Below, piece by piece: positions 7,746 through 16,016 of a stretch of 43,097 nt of DNA. Positions within the stretch are counted from its first letter, which is position 1. The number at the start of each line of letters is the position of its first letter. The translations under genes and the position numbers were made by a program. The notes beneath the pieces are model-generated. The model had not been told where the DNA came from. It ran no database searches and saw nothing but the letters and a program-made list of their open reading frames with translations. This DNA comes from Phycisphaerales bacterium. Its GTDB lineage: Bacteria > Planctomycetota > Phycisphaerae > Phycisphaerales > SM1A02. The stretch lies in assembly GCA_022446795.1 (NCBI GenBank), contig JAKVBX010000006.1, positions 74,821-117,917 on the forward strand, read 5' to 3'.

Positions 7746-8983
7746 CACTGGCGGCACCGGCACTGCCGGCCAAGCGAATTGCATCGATCGATGTCCTGCG
7801 AGGCGTGGCCCTGCTGGGCATTCTCGTTCTGAATATCCAGACCTTTGCGATGCCGTTCGAGGCCTATACGAATCCCACGGCGTACGGTGATCTCACGGGG
7901 GCGAACCACTGGGTCGCGTACTTCACGCACGTGCTGGGCGACATGAAGTTCATGGCGATCTTCTCGATGCTTTTCGGCGCCGGGATCGTGCTGCTCACGG
8001 AACGCCTGGAGGCCACGGGGCGATCAGCCATCGGTGTTCATTACCGACGGATGCTCTGGCTGCTCGCGTTCGGCTTCATTCATGCCTACGGCATCTGGTA
8101 TGGCGACATTCTCGTTGGGTATGCCATCTGCGGGATGTGGGTCGTCTGGTTGCGTTCGTTGCAGCCATGGCTTCTCGTGCTGATCGGCCTGGTCGTCGTG
8201 TCGATCTCGTCGATCCTGATGGGAGGCATGGGCCTGCTGCTGCTGGTATCGACCGAGGAGGAACTGGCTGAAATCACGGCGTCGCTGGGATCGCCGGAGG
8301 AGAGTATCCAGTCGCAACTGGAGATCTACCGCTCCGGATGGGTGGCCCAACTCTCGCATCGGCTGCCCGCCGCCGGAACCATGCAGACGATGATGTTCGG
8401 CTTCTACACCCTGTGGCGAGCGTCCGGGCTCATGCTGATCGGCATGGCCCTGTACCGGTGGGGCGTCTTCTCGTGCCGGGCGTCCACGGCGACCTACGCC
8501 ATGATGTTGGCGCTGGGCATCCTGTTCGGTATCCCGATTGTCTGGTGGGGGCTGGAACTGAAGTGGGACGCCAACTGGGAGTGGATCCAATCGGAGTTCC
8601 TCTACTACCAGTTCAACTACTGGGGGAGCATGCTCGTGGCCCTGGGGTGGGTGGGACTGGTGATGCTGTTCGTCAAGTCCGGCATGCTCCGCTGGTTCCA
8701 GCATGCCCTGGCCTGCGTCGGTCGGATGGCCCTGACCAACTACCTCCTCCAGAGCCTCGTCTGCACCCTGGTCTTCTACGGGCATGGACTGGGCTACTTT
8801 GGAGAGGTTGATCGGGTGGGACAGATCCTGGTGGTGCTCGGCGTGAGCGTGGCCCAGTTGATCTGGTCGCCGCTCTGGTTGGCCGCGTTCCGATTCGGCC
8901 CCTTCGAGTGGCTCTGGCGAAGCCTGACCTACTGGAACCTCCAGCCGCTTCGGCGCCGTCCCCCGGTCATCCCCGGCGGCTGA
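7727..8983 (+). CDS. DUF418 family polytopic membrane protein (YeiB-like)
   Basis: 418 residues. The N-terminus 'RIASIDVLRGVALLGILVLNI' is the hallmark of this family and related acyltransferase-3/YeiB membrane proteins. The C-terminal DUF418 domain is clear from 'GRMALTNYLLQSL', then 'GPFEWLWRSLTYW', near residues 328-405. About 8-10 membrane helices are visible. The biochemical function of the family is not established; a transport or envelope-modification role is usually suggested. It overlaps the HAD gene by 19 bases in another frame, an arrangement consistent with translational coupling. The last residues (RRRPPVIPGG) are a short hydrophilic tail. Confidence 0.93.
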   Translation: MADAGLTLAAPALPAKRIASIDVLRGVALLGILVLNIQTFAMPFEAYTNPTAYGDLTGANHWVAYFTHVLGDMKFMAIFSMLFGAGIVLLTERLEATGRSAIGVHYRRMLWLLAFGFIHAYGIWYGDILVGYAICGMWVVWLRSLQPWLLVLIGLVVVSISSILMGGMGLLLLVSTEEELAEITASLGSPEESIQSQLEIYRSGWVAQLSHRLPAAGTMQTMMFGFYTLWRASGLMLIGMALYRWGVFSCRASTATYAMMLALGILFGIPIVWWGLELKWDANWEWIQSEFLYYQFNYWGSMLVALGWVGLVMLFVKSGMLRWFQHALACVGRMALTNYLLQSLVCTLVFYGHGLGYFGEVDRVGQILVVLGVSVAQLIWSPLWLAAFRFGPFEWLWRSLTYWNLQPLRRRPPVIPGG

Positions 8984-9001
8984 GGCCGGCCCCGTCCCCG
9001 C

Positions 9002-9007
9002 TACACT
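9002..9007 (+). promoter_or_regulatory. Candidate -10 box (TACACT)
   Basis: TACACT followed by GCC stands 42 bases before the ATG at 9050, in the 66-base gap after the DUF418 gene. No clear -35 box. If real, the 9050 gene is not simply part of the sucC operon. Confidence 0.3.
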
Positions 9008-9049
9008 GCCAACCCGCACGGCCCATCTGGTGGTGCGACGAGTGCCACC

Positions 9050-9787
9050 ATGACGACTGACCTGGGAACCCTCTGCAGCGACTTCTACGTCAACCAGCGC
9101 ATGGTGTTGACGATGGATCTGCCCTCCGGCCGCGAGACGGTTCTGGATCTCTTTGACCGTGTCCGCCGGGAGATGCCCGGCATGAAGCGGTTCCGTCGCT
9201 ATGACGGTGAACTGGCCCTGGAGTCACCGGACCAGGACGGACGCTATTGCTGGGTCGGACTCCGCCGCACGTCCGTTCGCAGCGGCTGGGTCAATCCCCA
9301 GACACTGGAGGAGTCGTACCAACTGCACCGGATGCTGCTGGAGACGGCCCCGTATTTCCTGTCGATCACGCCGTTGGATGTCGAGGCGATTGAACTGGTG
9401 TTCGGTTTTGATCTTCACGCCCAGCGGAACCGGAACGAGGTCGTCTTCGACGCCTTGCTGTCGGGTTCCGCGCTGGGGGCCATGGTCGAGCCCGGTCGCG
9501 AGGAGATGATCGACGTCCAACCCTTCCTCGGCATTGCCCTGGATGACTCGGCCCGCCTCCAGGCGAGCCTGGAGATCAAGACCCGGATGGGTCCGGCGGA
9601 ACTGCAATCGCAACGGTGGGAGGACGAGCCCATCAGCGTCTACCTGACGGTTCGTCGGCAGGGGCCCTTCGAGACAATCGAGCAGTTCCAGGAGACGTTT
9701 GCCATTCTGGCGGGTCACCTCGAGCGATTGGCCGAGGATCGTGTGATCCCGGGCATCATCGTGCCGCTGCACGGTGCCATTCTCTGA
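9050..9787 (+). CDS. Conserved protein of unknown function
   Basis: 245 residues, soluble, no signal peptide or membrane segment. It begins 'CSDFYVNQRMVLTMDLP' and continues 'RETVLDLFDRVRREMPGMKRFRRYDGELALE', a segment I recognise from hypothetical proteins recurring in planctomycete genomes but cannot assign to a named family. The rest is mixed alpha/beta with 'LLETAPYFLSITPLDVEAIELVFGFDL' in the middle and a C-terminal helix pair. No Shine-Dalgarno is obvious before the ATG. It converges on the minus-strand gene ending at 9801 with only 13 bases between, so there is no room for a normal terminator. Confidence 0.8.
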   Translation: MTTDLGTLCSDFYVNQRMVLTMDLPSGRETVLDLFDRVRREMPGMKRFRRYDGELALESPDQDGRYCWVGLRRTSVRSGWVNPQTLEESYQLHRMLLETAPYFLSITPLDVEAIELVFGFDLHAQRNRNEVVFDALLSGSALGAMVEPGREEMIDVQPFLGIALDDSARLQASLEIKTRMGPAELQSQRWEDEPISVYLTVRRQGPFETIEQFQETFAILAGHLERLAEDRVIPGIIVPLHGAIL

Positions 9788-9800
9788 ACGGTCCCGCGGG

Positions 9801-10769
9801 CTAGACTCGACGGAGCATTCGGGCGATCCGGGCCGGATCCTCGACCTGTCCCGTGACGCAACTGAGCCGGACGGCCTCGCAGAGGCACAGCGCATCGAGC
9901 GACATGTCGATCTCATCGATCGGCTCGCGGTTCAGCGCCAGTCGCTTCAGGTGGTGGCCGGCGACTTCTCCTGCGGTGGGGATGTTGGTGGTCTGCCCGC
10001 GTCCCGCGTCGAGGACATCACCATCGGCCGAGAGCCATTCGACGCCATCGTCCGAGACGATCAGGCGTCCGCCCTCACCGAGGATCGCGACCCGTCGTGA
10101 CCACTGGCCGCCGCCTTCAGCGATGGAGACGGCGGCGGCACACCGGTCGGGGTAACGAAGCGAGACGACAATGTGGCCGTCGATCGGCCCATCGTTGGTC
10201 ATTGCCGTCACGCCGGCGCGGGCGGCGAACAGGTTGTCCGGCATGCCGAAGACACCGTGAACCAGGTCCATGGCGTCGTACAGGAGCGAGGACGAGGTCA
10301 CGCCGTCGCACCCGGCGATCATCTCGATGTGGGCACTGTGCCGGGCACCGAAATTCTCCAGCACCTGCTCGGCACCGCGGAAGGGTCGGCCATGTCGCAT
10401 CAGCGGGATGAACCGGGCGCGTTGAGGGGTATCCGGTTCGCCCACGAGGACCTGTACGGAATCGGCCGGTTGCGTGGACGTGGCCACGGGACGGTCCAAC
10501 TCGCGAATGAGGCGCCGGATGTCGGCGTCAAGGCAGCCCGGCGCCGTCAGCCACGCGACATCCCAGTCGTCCCGCAGCAAGGCGGCGCGAAGATCATCGA
10601 CACGCTCCGCCTCCAGCGACTCGGCCAGCTCCCGGGATTCATCGGGAACAGGACAACCGGCCAGCGTGATCTCGAGGCCGTCCAGGGCAGCGGCGGCTTC
10701 CATCATCAGCAACTGGGACAGGGTTCCCCAGGCCAGGCAGCGGACCTTCTCGGACTCCGGTTCGGACAT
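9801..10769 (-). CDS. Degenerate Gfo/Idh/MocA-like protein
   Basis: 322 residues. The layout resembles Gfo/Idh/MocA oxidoreductases: an N-terminal Rossmann-like half ending in a 'DDLRAALLRDDWDVAWLTAP' segment, the counterpart of the family's 'DxVxVaTP' strand, and a C-terminal half with 'DGHIVVSLRYPDRCAAAVSIAEG' and 'RRVAILGEGGRLIVSD', like the family's sheet domain. The glycine-rich dinucleotide loop is replaced by 'CLAWGTLSQ' and the EKP motif by 'VATSTQP', so NAD(P)-dependent catalysis is doubtful. The start at 10769 has no Shine-Dalgarno, but a TACAAT -10 box ends exactly 7 bases before it, suggesting a leaderless mRNA. The gene is divergent from rnpB. The assignment rests on pattern similarity only. 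Confidence 0.7.
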   Translation of the reverse strand: MSEPESEKVRCLAWGTLSQLLMMEAAAALDGLEITLAGCPVPDESRELAESLEAERVDDLRAALLRDDWDVAWLTAPGCLDADIRRLIRELDRPVATSTQPADSVQVLVGEPDTPQRARFIPLMRHGRPFRGAEQVLENFGARHSAHIEMIAGCDGVTSSSLLYDAMDLVHGVFGMPDNLFAARAGVTAMTNDGPIDGHIVVSLRYPDRCAAAVSIAEGGGQWSRRVAILGEGGRLIVSDDGVEWLSADGDVLDAGRGQTTNIPTAGEVAGHHLKRLALNREPIDEIDMSLDALCLCEAVRLSCVTGQVEDPARIARMLRRV

Positions 10770-10776
10770 GGAAGGA

Positions 10777-10782
10777 ATTGTA
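10777..10782 (-). promoter_or_regulatory. Candidate -10 box (TACAAT) for the Gfo/Idh-like gene, leaderless
   Basis: Read on the minus strand, TACAAT is followed by 7 bases (TCCTTCC) and then the ATG at 10769, so transcription would begin at or next to the start codon. There is no Shine-Dalgarno. The -35 region is not convincing. Confidence 0.4.
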
Positions 10783-10803
10783 TCGATCCCGGGGCCGGCG
10801 ACG

Positions 10804-10809
10804 TATACT
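10804..10809 (+). promoter_or_regulatory. -10 box (TATACT) for rnpB
   Basis: TATACT lies 6 bases before the base pairing position where the P1 helix of RNase P RNA starts (about 10816), the right distance for transcription to begin at the mature 5' end. A TTGTAT at 10778-10783 is a possible -35 but the 20-base spacer is long, and that element overlaps the divergent gene's -10 box. Confidence 0.55.
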
Positions 10810-10813
10810 CGGG

Positions 10814-11210
<397 letters not shown>

Positions 11211-11222
11211 GGCGATCACAGA

Positions 11223-11260
11223 CACGGGGCGGACCGCAAGGTCCGCCCCGTGGCCATTTT
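11223..11260 (+). terminator. Intrinsic terminator of rnpB
   Basis: A perfect 13-bp GC-rich stem (11223-11235 with 11240-11252) capped by a GCAA (GNRA) tetraloop, followed by GCCATTTTC. It begins 13 bases after the RNase P RNA 3' end and sits 23 bases from the stop codon of the convergent peptidase gene, so the hairpin could act in both directions, although the T-run favours the plus strand. Confidence 0.88.
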
Positions 11261-11282
11261 CATGGGATCGAATGCGGGTGGA

Positions 11283-13223
11283 TCAGTCGCCCATGCCCTG
11301 GAGCGTCACGGGCAGCTTCTCCAACTTGCCCTTGCGGAGGATGGTCACGTCGACCGTGTCCCCGGGAGAGGCATCACGGAGCAGGTTCATGAGTTTCTGT
11401 CCGTCTTCGATGGACTGGTCGTTCCAGCCCACGAGGATGTCGCCGGGCTTGATGCCGGCCTTGGACGCGGACGTGTTCTCGCTCACGCCATCGATCATGA
11501 CTCCGGTCTCGACGTCTGCGTTGTAGGCGGGCATGACGCCCAGGCGGACGCGGCTTCTTGCTCCGCCGCGGGGTCGGCTCTGGTTGGCCTCCTGGTAGGT
11601 CAGGAGTTCATCCCGCGTGACCATCTCATCGGCAAGGCCTTCGGCCAGGTTGATGATGTGGACCGCGCCTTCCGGGTTGACCAGCCAGGCCTGGTCCTCG
11701 GGCGTGTGGTACTCGTCGGTAATCCCGGTGAAGAAGAAGAGGACGGGAATGCCCTTGTTGTAGAAGCTGGTGTGATCCGAGGGGCCCGTGCCACTGGGCG
11801 TCGCGTAGACGACGAGGGGAGACTCGGCGACATGGCGGGGGAGCATTTCTTCGAACTCTTCGGCCGTGCCTGTTCCCAGGACCTGCAGGCCACGCTCGCT
11901 GAGGTTGCCCATCATGTCGAAGTTCAGCATGCAGGTGACGTCCTCGATATCCATCGGGGGGTTGTCGGCGAAGTAGGCCGAGCCGTGCAGCCCGGCTTCC
12001 TCGGCACCGAAGCCGACGACCATCACGCTGCGACGATCGCCTTCGTCGTTGCGAGCACGGCGAGCCAGTCGATCAGCCATGACGAGCAGCGATGCGGTGC
12101 CCGAGGCGTTGTCATCGGCACCGGTGTGGATCCGGTTGCTGCCGCGGGCGCGGGAGCCGGTGTACCCGGTGCCCAGGTGGTCGTAGTGCCCGCCGATGAT
12201 GAGCCATTCGTCCGCAAGGCTGCCGCTGCCGGGGATCACGCCGCCGACATTGCGGGCCGGGATGCCTGACGCGCTCAATTCCGTTTGCAGCGTGACGGTG
12301 ACATCGTCGGAAAGATCGAGGGTATCGAGACGGTCGCGGTCCGCCGCCCGCCGCAGTTCGGCGAGTCCCCGCTTGTCCGGGTGGGCCCGCTTGAGCAGGG
12401 TGTCGACCTGGTCCGGGGTCATGTGGACCACCGGAACCTCGGCCCTTGGTTGCCATCCCCTGGAGCCTCGGAGGCTTTCGAGTCCCGATCGGGCATCGAT
12501 GGCCTTGGGTGAGGTCACGAGGATGACGCCGGCGACATCCCGGTCCAGGACGGCTTCGAACTTCGGGGCGATGCCCGCATGGCTGGACCATCCTTCGTCG
12601 GCCCAGCGGCTGACGCCGGCGCCATCGATGGGCTCGTATCGGAGCATGATGGCGATGCGGCCGCTCAGGTCGTCGTCGTCTCCAAAGCTGTCGTAGCCAT
12701 CGACACCTTCTTCGATGGCGTAGCCGACGAATGTCACCGGGGCGGTGATCTCGCCGCTGCCGGAGTTGGCAAGCACCGTGTAATCCTCGCCCCGGACCAA
12801 CGGGGCATCCATGATGCTGACGGTGGAGGACTCGAGCGTCGGGGTTCGGCGGCCCATCTGGAACGTGAAGGGCTGTCGCCAGGACTTCTCGCCCGTCGAG
12901 GTCACGAAGGCCGGCTGAAGACCGGACTTGTTCAGATGAAACTCGATGTACTCGGTGGAGAGGTCGTCGCCCGGTGTACCGGGTTGCCGGCCTTCCATCC
13001 ACGGATTGGCGAGCGTGTTGACATGCTGGTACCAGCGGGCGACGTCGGGATTGACCCGGCCGAAGTAGTCCCTCAGGTTGACCTCGGTATAGCCGTGGTC
13101 GGTGGCGATGAAGTCCCGAACCGAGTCGTTGAACTCCACGATGGTCCCGGGCTCCTGGGCCAGGGTCGGGCTCGTCATGATGACGGACACCAACAATGCT
13201 GCGAGGGATTTCGATGCCACCAT
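11283..13223 (-). CDS. Exported M28 family metallopeptidase with PA and PDZ domains
   Basis: 646 residues. The start at 13223 is preferred because GGAGTG lies 7 bases upstream and the protein then opens with a signal peptide (MVASKSLAALLVSVIMTSPTLAQ, cleavage near residue 22); an alternative ATG at 13238 adds five residues. A protease-associated domain occupies about 130-280. The M28 catalytic domain has HYDH (H346, D348), GADDNASG with bridging aspartate D371, the glutamate pair E408-E409, NFDMMG (D436) and SDHTSF (H484): all five zinc ligands and the catalytic glutamate are present. A PDZ domain (about 558-646) ends the protein. It should be a periplasmic or secreted zinc amino- or carboxypeptidase. 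A TACCAT at 13286-13291 gives it a possible promoter. Confidence 0.95.
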   Translation of the reverse strand: MVASKSLAALLVSVIMTSPTLAQEPGTIVEFNDSVRDFIATDHGYTEVNLRDYFGRVNPDVARWYQHVNTLANPWMEGRQPGTPGDDLSTEYIEFHLNKSGLQPAFVTSTGEKSWRQPFTFQMGRRTPTLESSTVSIMDAPLVRGEDYTVLANSGSGEITAPVTFVGYAIEEGVDGYDSFGDDDDLSGRIAIMLRYEPIDGAGVSRWADEGWSSHAGIAPKFEAVLDRDVAGVILVTSPKAIDARSGLESLRGSRGWQPRAEVPVVHMTPDQVDTLLKRAHPDKRGLAELRRAADRDRLDTLDLSDDVTVTLQTELSASGIPARNVGGVIPGSGSLADEWLIIGGHYDHLGTGYTGSRARGSNRIHTGADDNASGTASLLVMADRLARRARNDEGDRRSVMVVGFGAEEAGLHGSAYFADNPPMDIEDVTCMLNFDMMGNLSERGLQVLGTGTAEEFEEMLPRHVAESPLVVYATPSGTGPSDHTSFYNKGIPVLFFFTGITDEYHTPEDQAWLVNPEGAVHIINLAEGLADEMVTRDELLTYQEANQSRPRGGARSRVRLGVMPAYNADVETGVMIDGVSENTSASKAGIKPGDILVGWNDQSIEDGQKLMNLLRDASPGDTVDVTILRKGKLEKLPVTLQGMGD

Positions 13224-13285
13224 GGCCTGACACTCCATTTCGGGGGTCTCTCTCTTGTGAGATCGTCGGTCGATCCCGGTCCCGG

Positions 13286-13291
13286 ATGGTA
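13286..13291 (-). promoter_or_regulatory. Candidate -10 box (TACCAT) for the M28 peptidase gene
   Basis: Minus-strand TACCAT lies 63 bases before the peptidase ATG at 13223 and just after the pgpA stop at 13298. It would allow the peptidase to be transcribed apart from pgsA-pgpA. No clear -35 box. Confidence 0.3.
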
Positions 13292-13297
13292 CGGCAG

Positions 13298-13798
13298 TCA
13301 GGACGTGCTGATGAACGGCAACAGCACGATCCAGCACAAAATCGCCGCTGGAACCGCGGCCGCAAGGTCATCCAGCACGATGCCCCAGCCGAAGGGAAAT
13401 CGCTGGAGTCCCCGGATGGGTGGGGGTTTGAGAATGTCGAATATCCGGAAGGAGACGAAGCCCACTCCGCAGCTGATCGCCAGCCAGGTGATCGACGGCT
13501 CCAGCCATGCCCAGGGCAGCAGGAGCAGTGTCAGGGCTTGCCCGGCCACTTCGTCGATGACCACCTCGGGGGGATCATGTCGCTGCCATCTTGCTTCCGC
13601 CCAGGGACCCAGGGCCACGCAGCCCCAGGTCGCCAGCACCGCGGTGACCGCCATGCCGATGCTGATGGCCCAGGCCTCGCCCGTGAGTCCCAGCAGGAAG
13701 GCCAGGATGACGGCCGGTACCGAGCCCCAGGTTCCGGGAGCGGGCTTGAGCAGGCCCGTGCCCGCTCCAGTCATGACCAATAACCTGACCTGGTTCAC
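13298..13798 (-). CDS. pgpA: Phosphatidylglycerophosphatase A
   Basis: 166 residues with a GTG start at 13798 that overlaps the pgsA stop codon (GTGA). I prefer this to the ATG at 13774 because it couples the genes and adds 'NQVRLLV', which aligns with the family's start region before 'APGTWGS'. PgpA dephosphorylates phosphatidylglycerophosphate to phosphatidylglycerol in the inner membrane. The family signatures are 'GTGLLKPAPGTWGS' near residues 11-24, 'EVVIDEVAGQ' in the middle (metal-binding acidic motif), and 'FRIFDILKPPPI...FGWGIVLDDLAAAV', the C-terminal signature with a D-D-x-x-A site. Four hydrophobic segments fit an integral membrane enzyme. Together with the upstream pgsA it forms the last two steps of phosphatidylglycerol synthesis. 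Confidence 0.95.
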   Translation of the reverse strand: MNQVRLLVMTGAGTGLLKPAPGTWGSVPAVILAFLLGLTGEAWAISIGMAVTAVLATWGCVALGPWAEARWQRHDPPEVVIDEVAGQALTLLLLPWAWLEPSITWLAISCGVGFVSFRIFDILKPPPIRGLQRFPFGWGIVLDDLAAAVPAAILCWIVLLPFISTS

Positions 13799-14478
13799 GA
13801 TGGGGAGGCCTCGCCGCTTCCAGTACCAGGTGGAGTCGCCGGACCGATGTGAACAAGTCCCTTGAGGTAGGGCAGTCCGGAAAGGAGGGTGACACCGACG
13901 GTCGCCCAGGCCAGGACCATGCACGTCCAGCCGGACCAGGCGTATTCGGTCGCGGGCAGGTTCACCGCCAGTGCCAGGATGATTGGCACCGCGACCGACT
14001 GGAAGACCATCTTCATCTTGCCCAGGGACTTGGCCCCGAAGGCGACACCGGATCCCTCGGCTACGGCCCGGACCGTGGTGACGAACAACTCCCTGGTGAG
14101 AATGACCACCACCATCCAGGGGTAGATCCCGGTAGTCATGCGGAAGGGGGCGTCGGTTGACTCCCACTCCGGGACGGCGAAGCGGCCTCCGGCGAGGTAG
14201 ACGAAGGCGCCGATGACAAGCAACTTGTCACAGAGCGGATCCATGATCCGGCCGAATCCCGAGGTCACGTCCCACTTGCGGGCGAGGTGGCCATCCAGGG
14301 CATCCGTGGCGGCTGCCAGGATGAACAGCACGATCGCAACATTGGCCACCACCACCCCGGTCCCGGGGAAGCGATAGAACTCCAGGAGGACAAAAAAGCC
14401 CAGAGCCATAGCCGCCCGGAGAAGGGTGAGCAGGTTGGGGATCGAGGCCCGGCTCAGCCATGTCGAGTCAGCTGGCAT
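13795..14478 (-). CDS. pgsA: CDP-diacylglycerol--glycerol-3-phosphate 3-phosphatidyltransferase
   Basis: 227 residues from ATG 14478; ATG 14487 would give 230. PgsA joins CDP-diacylglycerol and glycerol 3-phosphate to make phosphatidylglycerophosphate, the substrate of PgpA encoded by the overlapping next gene. The CDP-alcohol phosphotransferase signature D-G-x2-A-R-x8-G-x3-D-x3-D is complete in 'DGHLARK...GRIMDPLCDK' (about residues 63-85). Six membrane helices are visible, the first from 'SIPNLLTLLRAAMALGFFVLL'. Start choice: the sequence TAGGATGCCCCTGATG can act either as a Shine-Dalgarno (AGGA) for 14478 or as a -10 box seven bases from it, giving a leaderless message. The C-terminal tail (ATPPGTGSGEASPS) is short and unstructured. 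Confidence 0.94.
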   Translation of the reverse strand: MPADSTWLSRASIPNLLTLLRAAMALGFFVLLEFYRFPGTGVVVANVAIVLFILAAATDALDGHLARKWDVTSGFGRIMDPLCDKLLVIGAFVYLAGGRFAVPEWESTDAPFRMTTGIYPWMVVVILTRELFVTTVRAVAEGSGVAFGAKSLGKMKMVFQSVAVPIILALAVNLPATEYAWSGWTCMVLAWATVGVTLLSGLPYLKGLVHIGPATPPGTGSGEASPS

Positions 14479-14485
14479 CAGGGGC

Positions 14486-14491
14486 ATCCTA
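14486..14491 (-). promoter_or_regulatory. Candidate -10 box (TAGGAT) for pgsA-pgpA
   Basis: Minus-strand TAGGAT followed by GCC ends 7 bases before the ATG at 14478. This is the spacing expected if the transcript starts on the ATG. The same bases could instead serve as a Shine-Dalgarno, so the reading is ambiguous. Confidence 0.3.
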
Positions 14492-14597
14492 GATCGAGAG
14501 GCCCGGGAGTGAAAAGGGGCCGGGGGAGATGGGTGGCGGAAGGCGGCCCCGAATGGGTACCGGGGCACTCCAGGGGGCCTCCGGACGTGGCCAGCGG

Positions 14598-14626
14598 TTG
14601 CGGCCCATCTCACGCGGGCCTATCTT
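14598..14626 (+). promoter_or_regulatory. Candidate promoter for nuoJKLMN
   Basis: TTGCGG at 14598-14603 and TATCTT at 14621-14626 are 17 bases apart, the ideal sigma70 spacing, and lie about 78 bases before the nuoJ ATG in the 225-base region divergent from pgsA. TATCTT is followed by GCC, as at other candidate start sites in the window. Confidence 0.45.
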
Positions 14627-14703
14627 GCCATTCCCACCGGCCCCAGGACACGTCCTGGGGTCTCAGGAAGACGGTGGCCTGGAGGTCCCTGGACCCAATC
14701 CGG

Positions 14704-15690
14704 ATGGACGGGATACTGCCCTATATCGAGTGCCTTGCCGCCCTCGTGGCCCTGTATCTCCTCGTGGGACGTGGCCCTCGAGGCGTGAAGGTATTGGGCA
14801 TCGTCGGTGGCTTGGCAACGTTGGCCTGGATGTACGTCATGGCCGGCGAGTCGATGACCGGCGGGGAGGGCATCGGCCGGGAGACGCTCTTCCTGATCTT
14901 CAGCATCATCGCCATCTCCGCGGCGGTGCGGATGATCACGCACTCGCGGCCCGTGTACTCGGCGATCTACTTCGTATTCGTGGTGCTGTCTTCCGCGGGC
15001 TTGTTCCTGTTGCTCGAGGCCGAGTTCATGGCCTTCGCACTGGTCATCGTCTACGCGGGCGCCGTTCTGATCACGTACATGTTCGTGTTGATGCTGGCCC
15101 AGCAGGCCTCCTCGCCGGAGAAGGTCACGGAAGTGCCCGACTACGATCGCGTGGCACGTGAGCCTGCGGCGGCGGTGACGGTCGGGTTCATCTTCCTCGC
15201 GACCATCTTCGGCGGCGTGTACAACGGGTGGGCGACCCTGCCTCCTCCGGCGGGCAACATCGAACAGAACATGGCCCGCGCAGAGGTTCTTCAGCACCTC
15301 ACCAAGCAACTGCGAACCGCCGTGGAGACGGCCGAGCCGTCATTCCAGTGGCCGCCTGAGCCGGATGCCAACGACGACATCGTGTTCGCCGATGACGAGG
15401 GCATCTACGTCCTCGGGACCACTGATGCCGGTTCGCACCAGCAGGTGCGACTGCCACTGTCGGCGGGGCCCCGGAATACGCAGTTCGTGGGCTGGGATCT
15501 CGTGGGTCGATTCCCGGCGAGCCTGGAACTGGCTGGCGTGATCCTGCTGCTGGCGATGTTCGGGGCGGTCATCCTGGCCCGTCGCCAGATCGAGCATGGA
15601 GAGGATGAACTCCGCGAGGTCGCGGGCATGCCTCGCCTTCATGACAGTGATGACCACTCCAGCCTGGACGTGGAGGACTCGACCGCATGA
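14704..15690 (+). CDS. nuoJ: NADH-quinone oxidoreductase subunit J, extended form
   Basis: 328 residues; typical NuoJ is about 165-200. The start at 14704 begins directly with the first membrane helix; in-frame ATGs up to 14287 would add a charged region overlapping the divergent pgsA. NuoJ is a membrane subunit of complex I, next to the quinone-site module. Conserved features are 'IFSIIAISAAVRMITHSRPVYSAIYF' (helices 2-3) and 'AEFMAFALVIVYAGAVLITYMFVLMLA' (helix 3-4 with the pi-bulge region). An insertion of about 80 hydrophilic residues (about 185-268) separates 'GGVYNGWATL' from the last helix 'ELAGVILLLAMFGAVILAR', followed by a charged tail. The nuoK start overlaps by ATGA. Confidence 0.94.
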   Translation: MDGILPYIECLAALVALYLLVGRGPRGVKVLGIVGGLATLAWMYVMAGESMTGGEGIGRETLFLIFSIIAISAAVRMITHSRPVYSAIYFVFVVLSSAGLFLLLEAEFMAFALVIVYAGAVLITYMFVLMLAQQASSPEKVTEVPDYDRVAREPAAAVTVGFIFLATIFGGVYNGWATLPPPAGNIEQNMARAEVLQHLTKQLRTAVETAEPSFQWPPEPDANDDIVFADDEGIYVLGTTDAGSHQQVRLPLSAGPRNTQFVGWDLVGRFPASLELAGVILLLAMFGAVILARRQIEHGEDELREVAGMPRLHDSDDHSSLDVEDSTA

Positions 15691-16016
15691 TCCTCCTCGC
15701 TTCCGCTTTCGGTCAGCAGGCGCTCGCGCACTACCTCTTGTTGAGTGGCGTGCTGTTCGTGATCGGCCTGGTCGGTTTCCTGTCGCGGCGGAACCTGATC
15801 GTGATGTTCCTCTGCACGGAACTCATGTTCCAGGCAGCGGCGATCGCCATGGTGGCCGCGGGCCGCTACTACTACGATTTCTCCGGGCAGGTCTTCGTGA
15901 TCTTCATCCTGACCGTGGCCGCTGCTGAAGCGGCCCTGGCCCTGGCCCTGGTCGTTCTCCTGTTCCGTCGCAAGTCGACCCTGAACGCCGAGGACTGGCG
16001 GGAGCTGCGCGAATGA
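15687..16016 (+). CDS. nuoK: NADH-quinone oxidoreductase subunit K
   Basis: 109 residues, three membrane helices. It carries the antiporter-like E-channel glutamates: one in 'FLCTELMFQAA' (helix 2, the counterpart of E. coli E36) and one in 'TVAAAEAALALAL' (helix 3, the counterpart of E72). Both ends overlap neighbours by ATGA (15687-15690 with nuoJ, 16013-16016 with nuoL), so translation is coupled. It works in proton translocation in the membrane arm of complex I. Confidence 0.97.
   Translation: MILLASAFGQQALAHYLLLSGVLFVIGLVGFLSRRNLIVMFLCTELMFQAAAIAMVAAGRYYYDFSGQVFVIFILTVAAAEAALALALVVLLFRRKSTLNAEDWRELRE

Noticed and set aside
14287-14703. N-terminal extension of nuoJ to an ATG at 14287
   Set aside because: The extra 139 residues are hydrophilic and overlap the divergent pgsA; NuoJ begins with its first helix at 14704.
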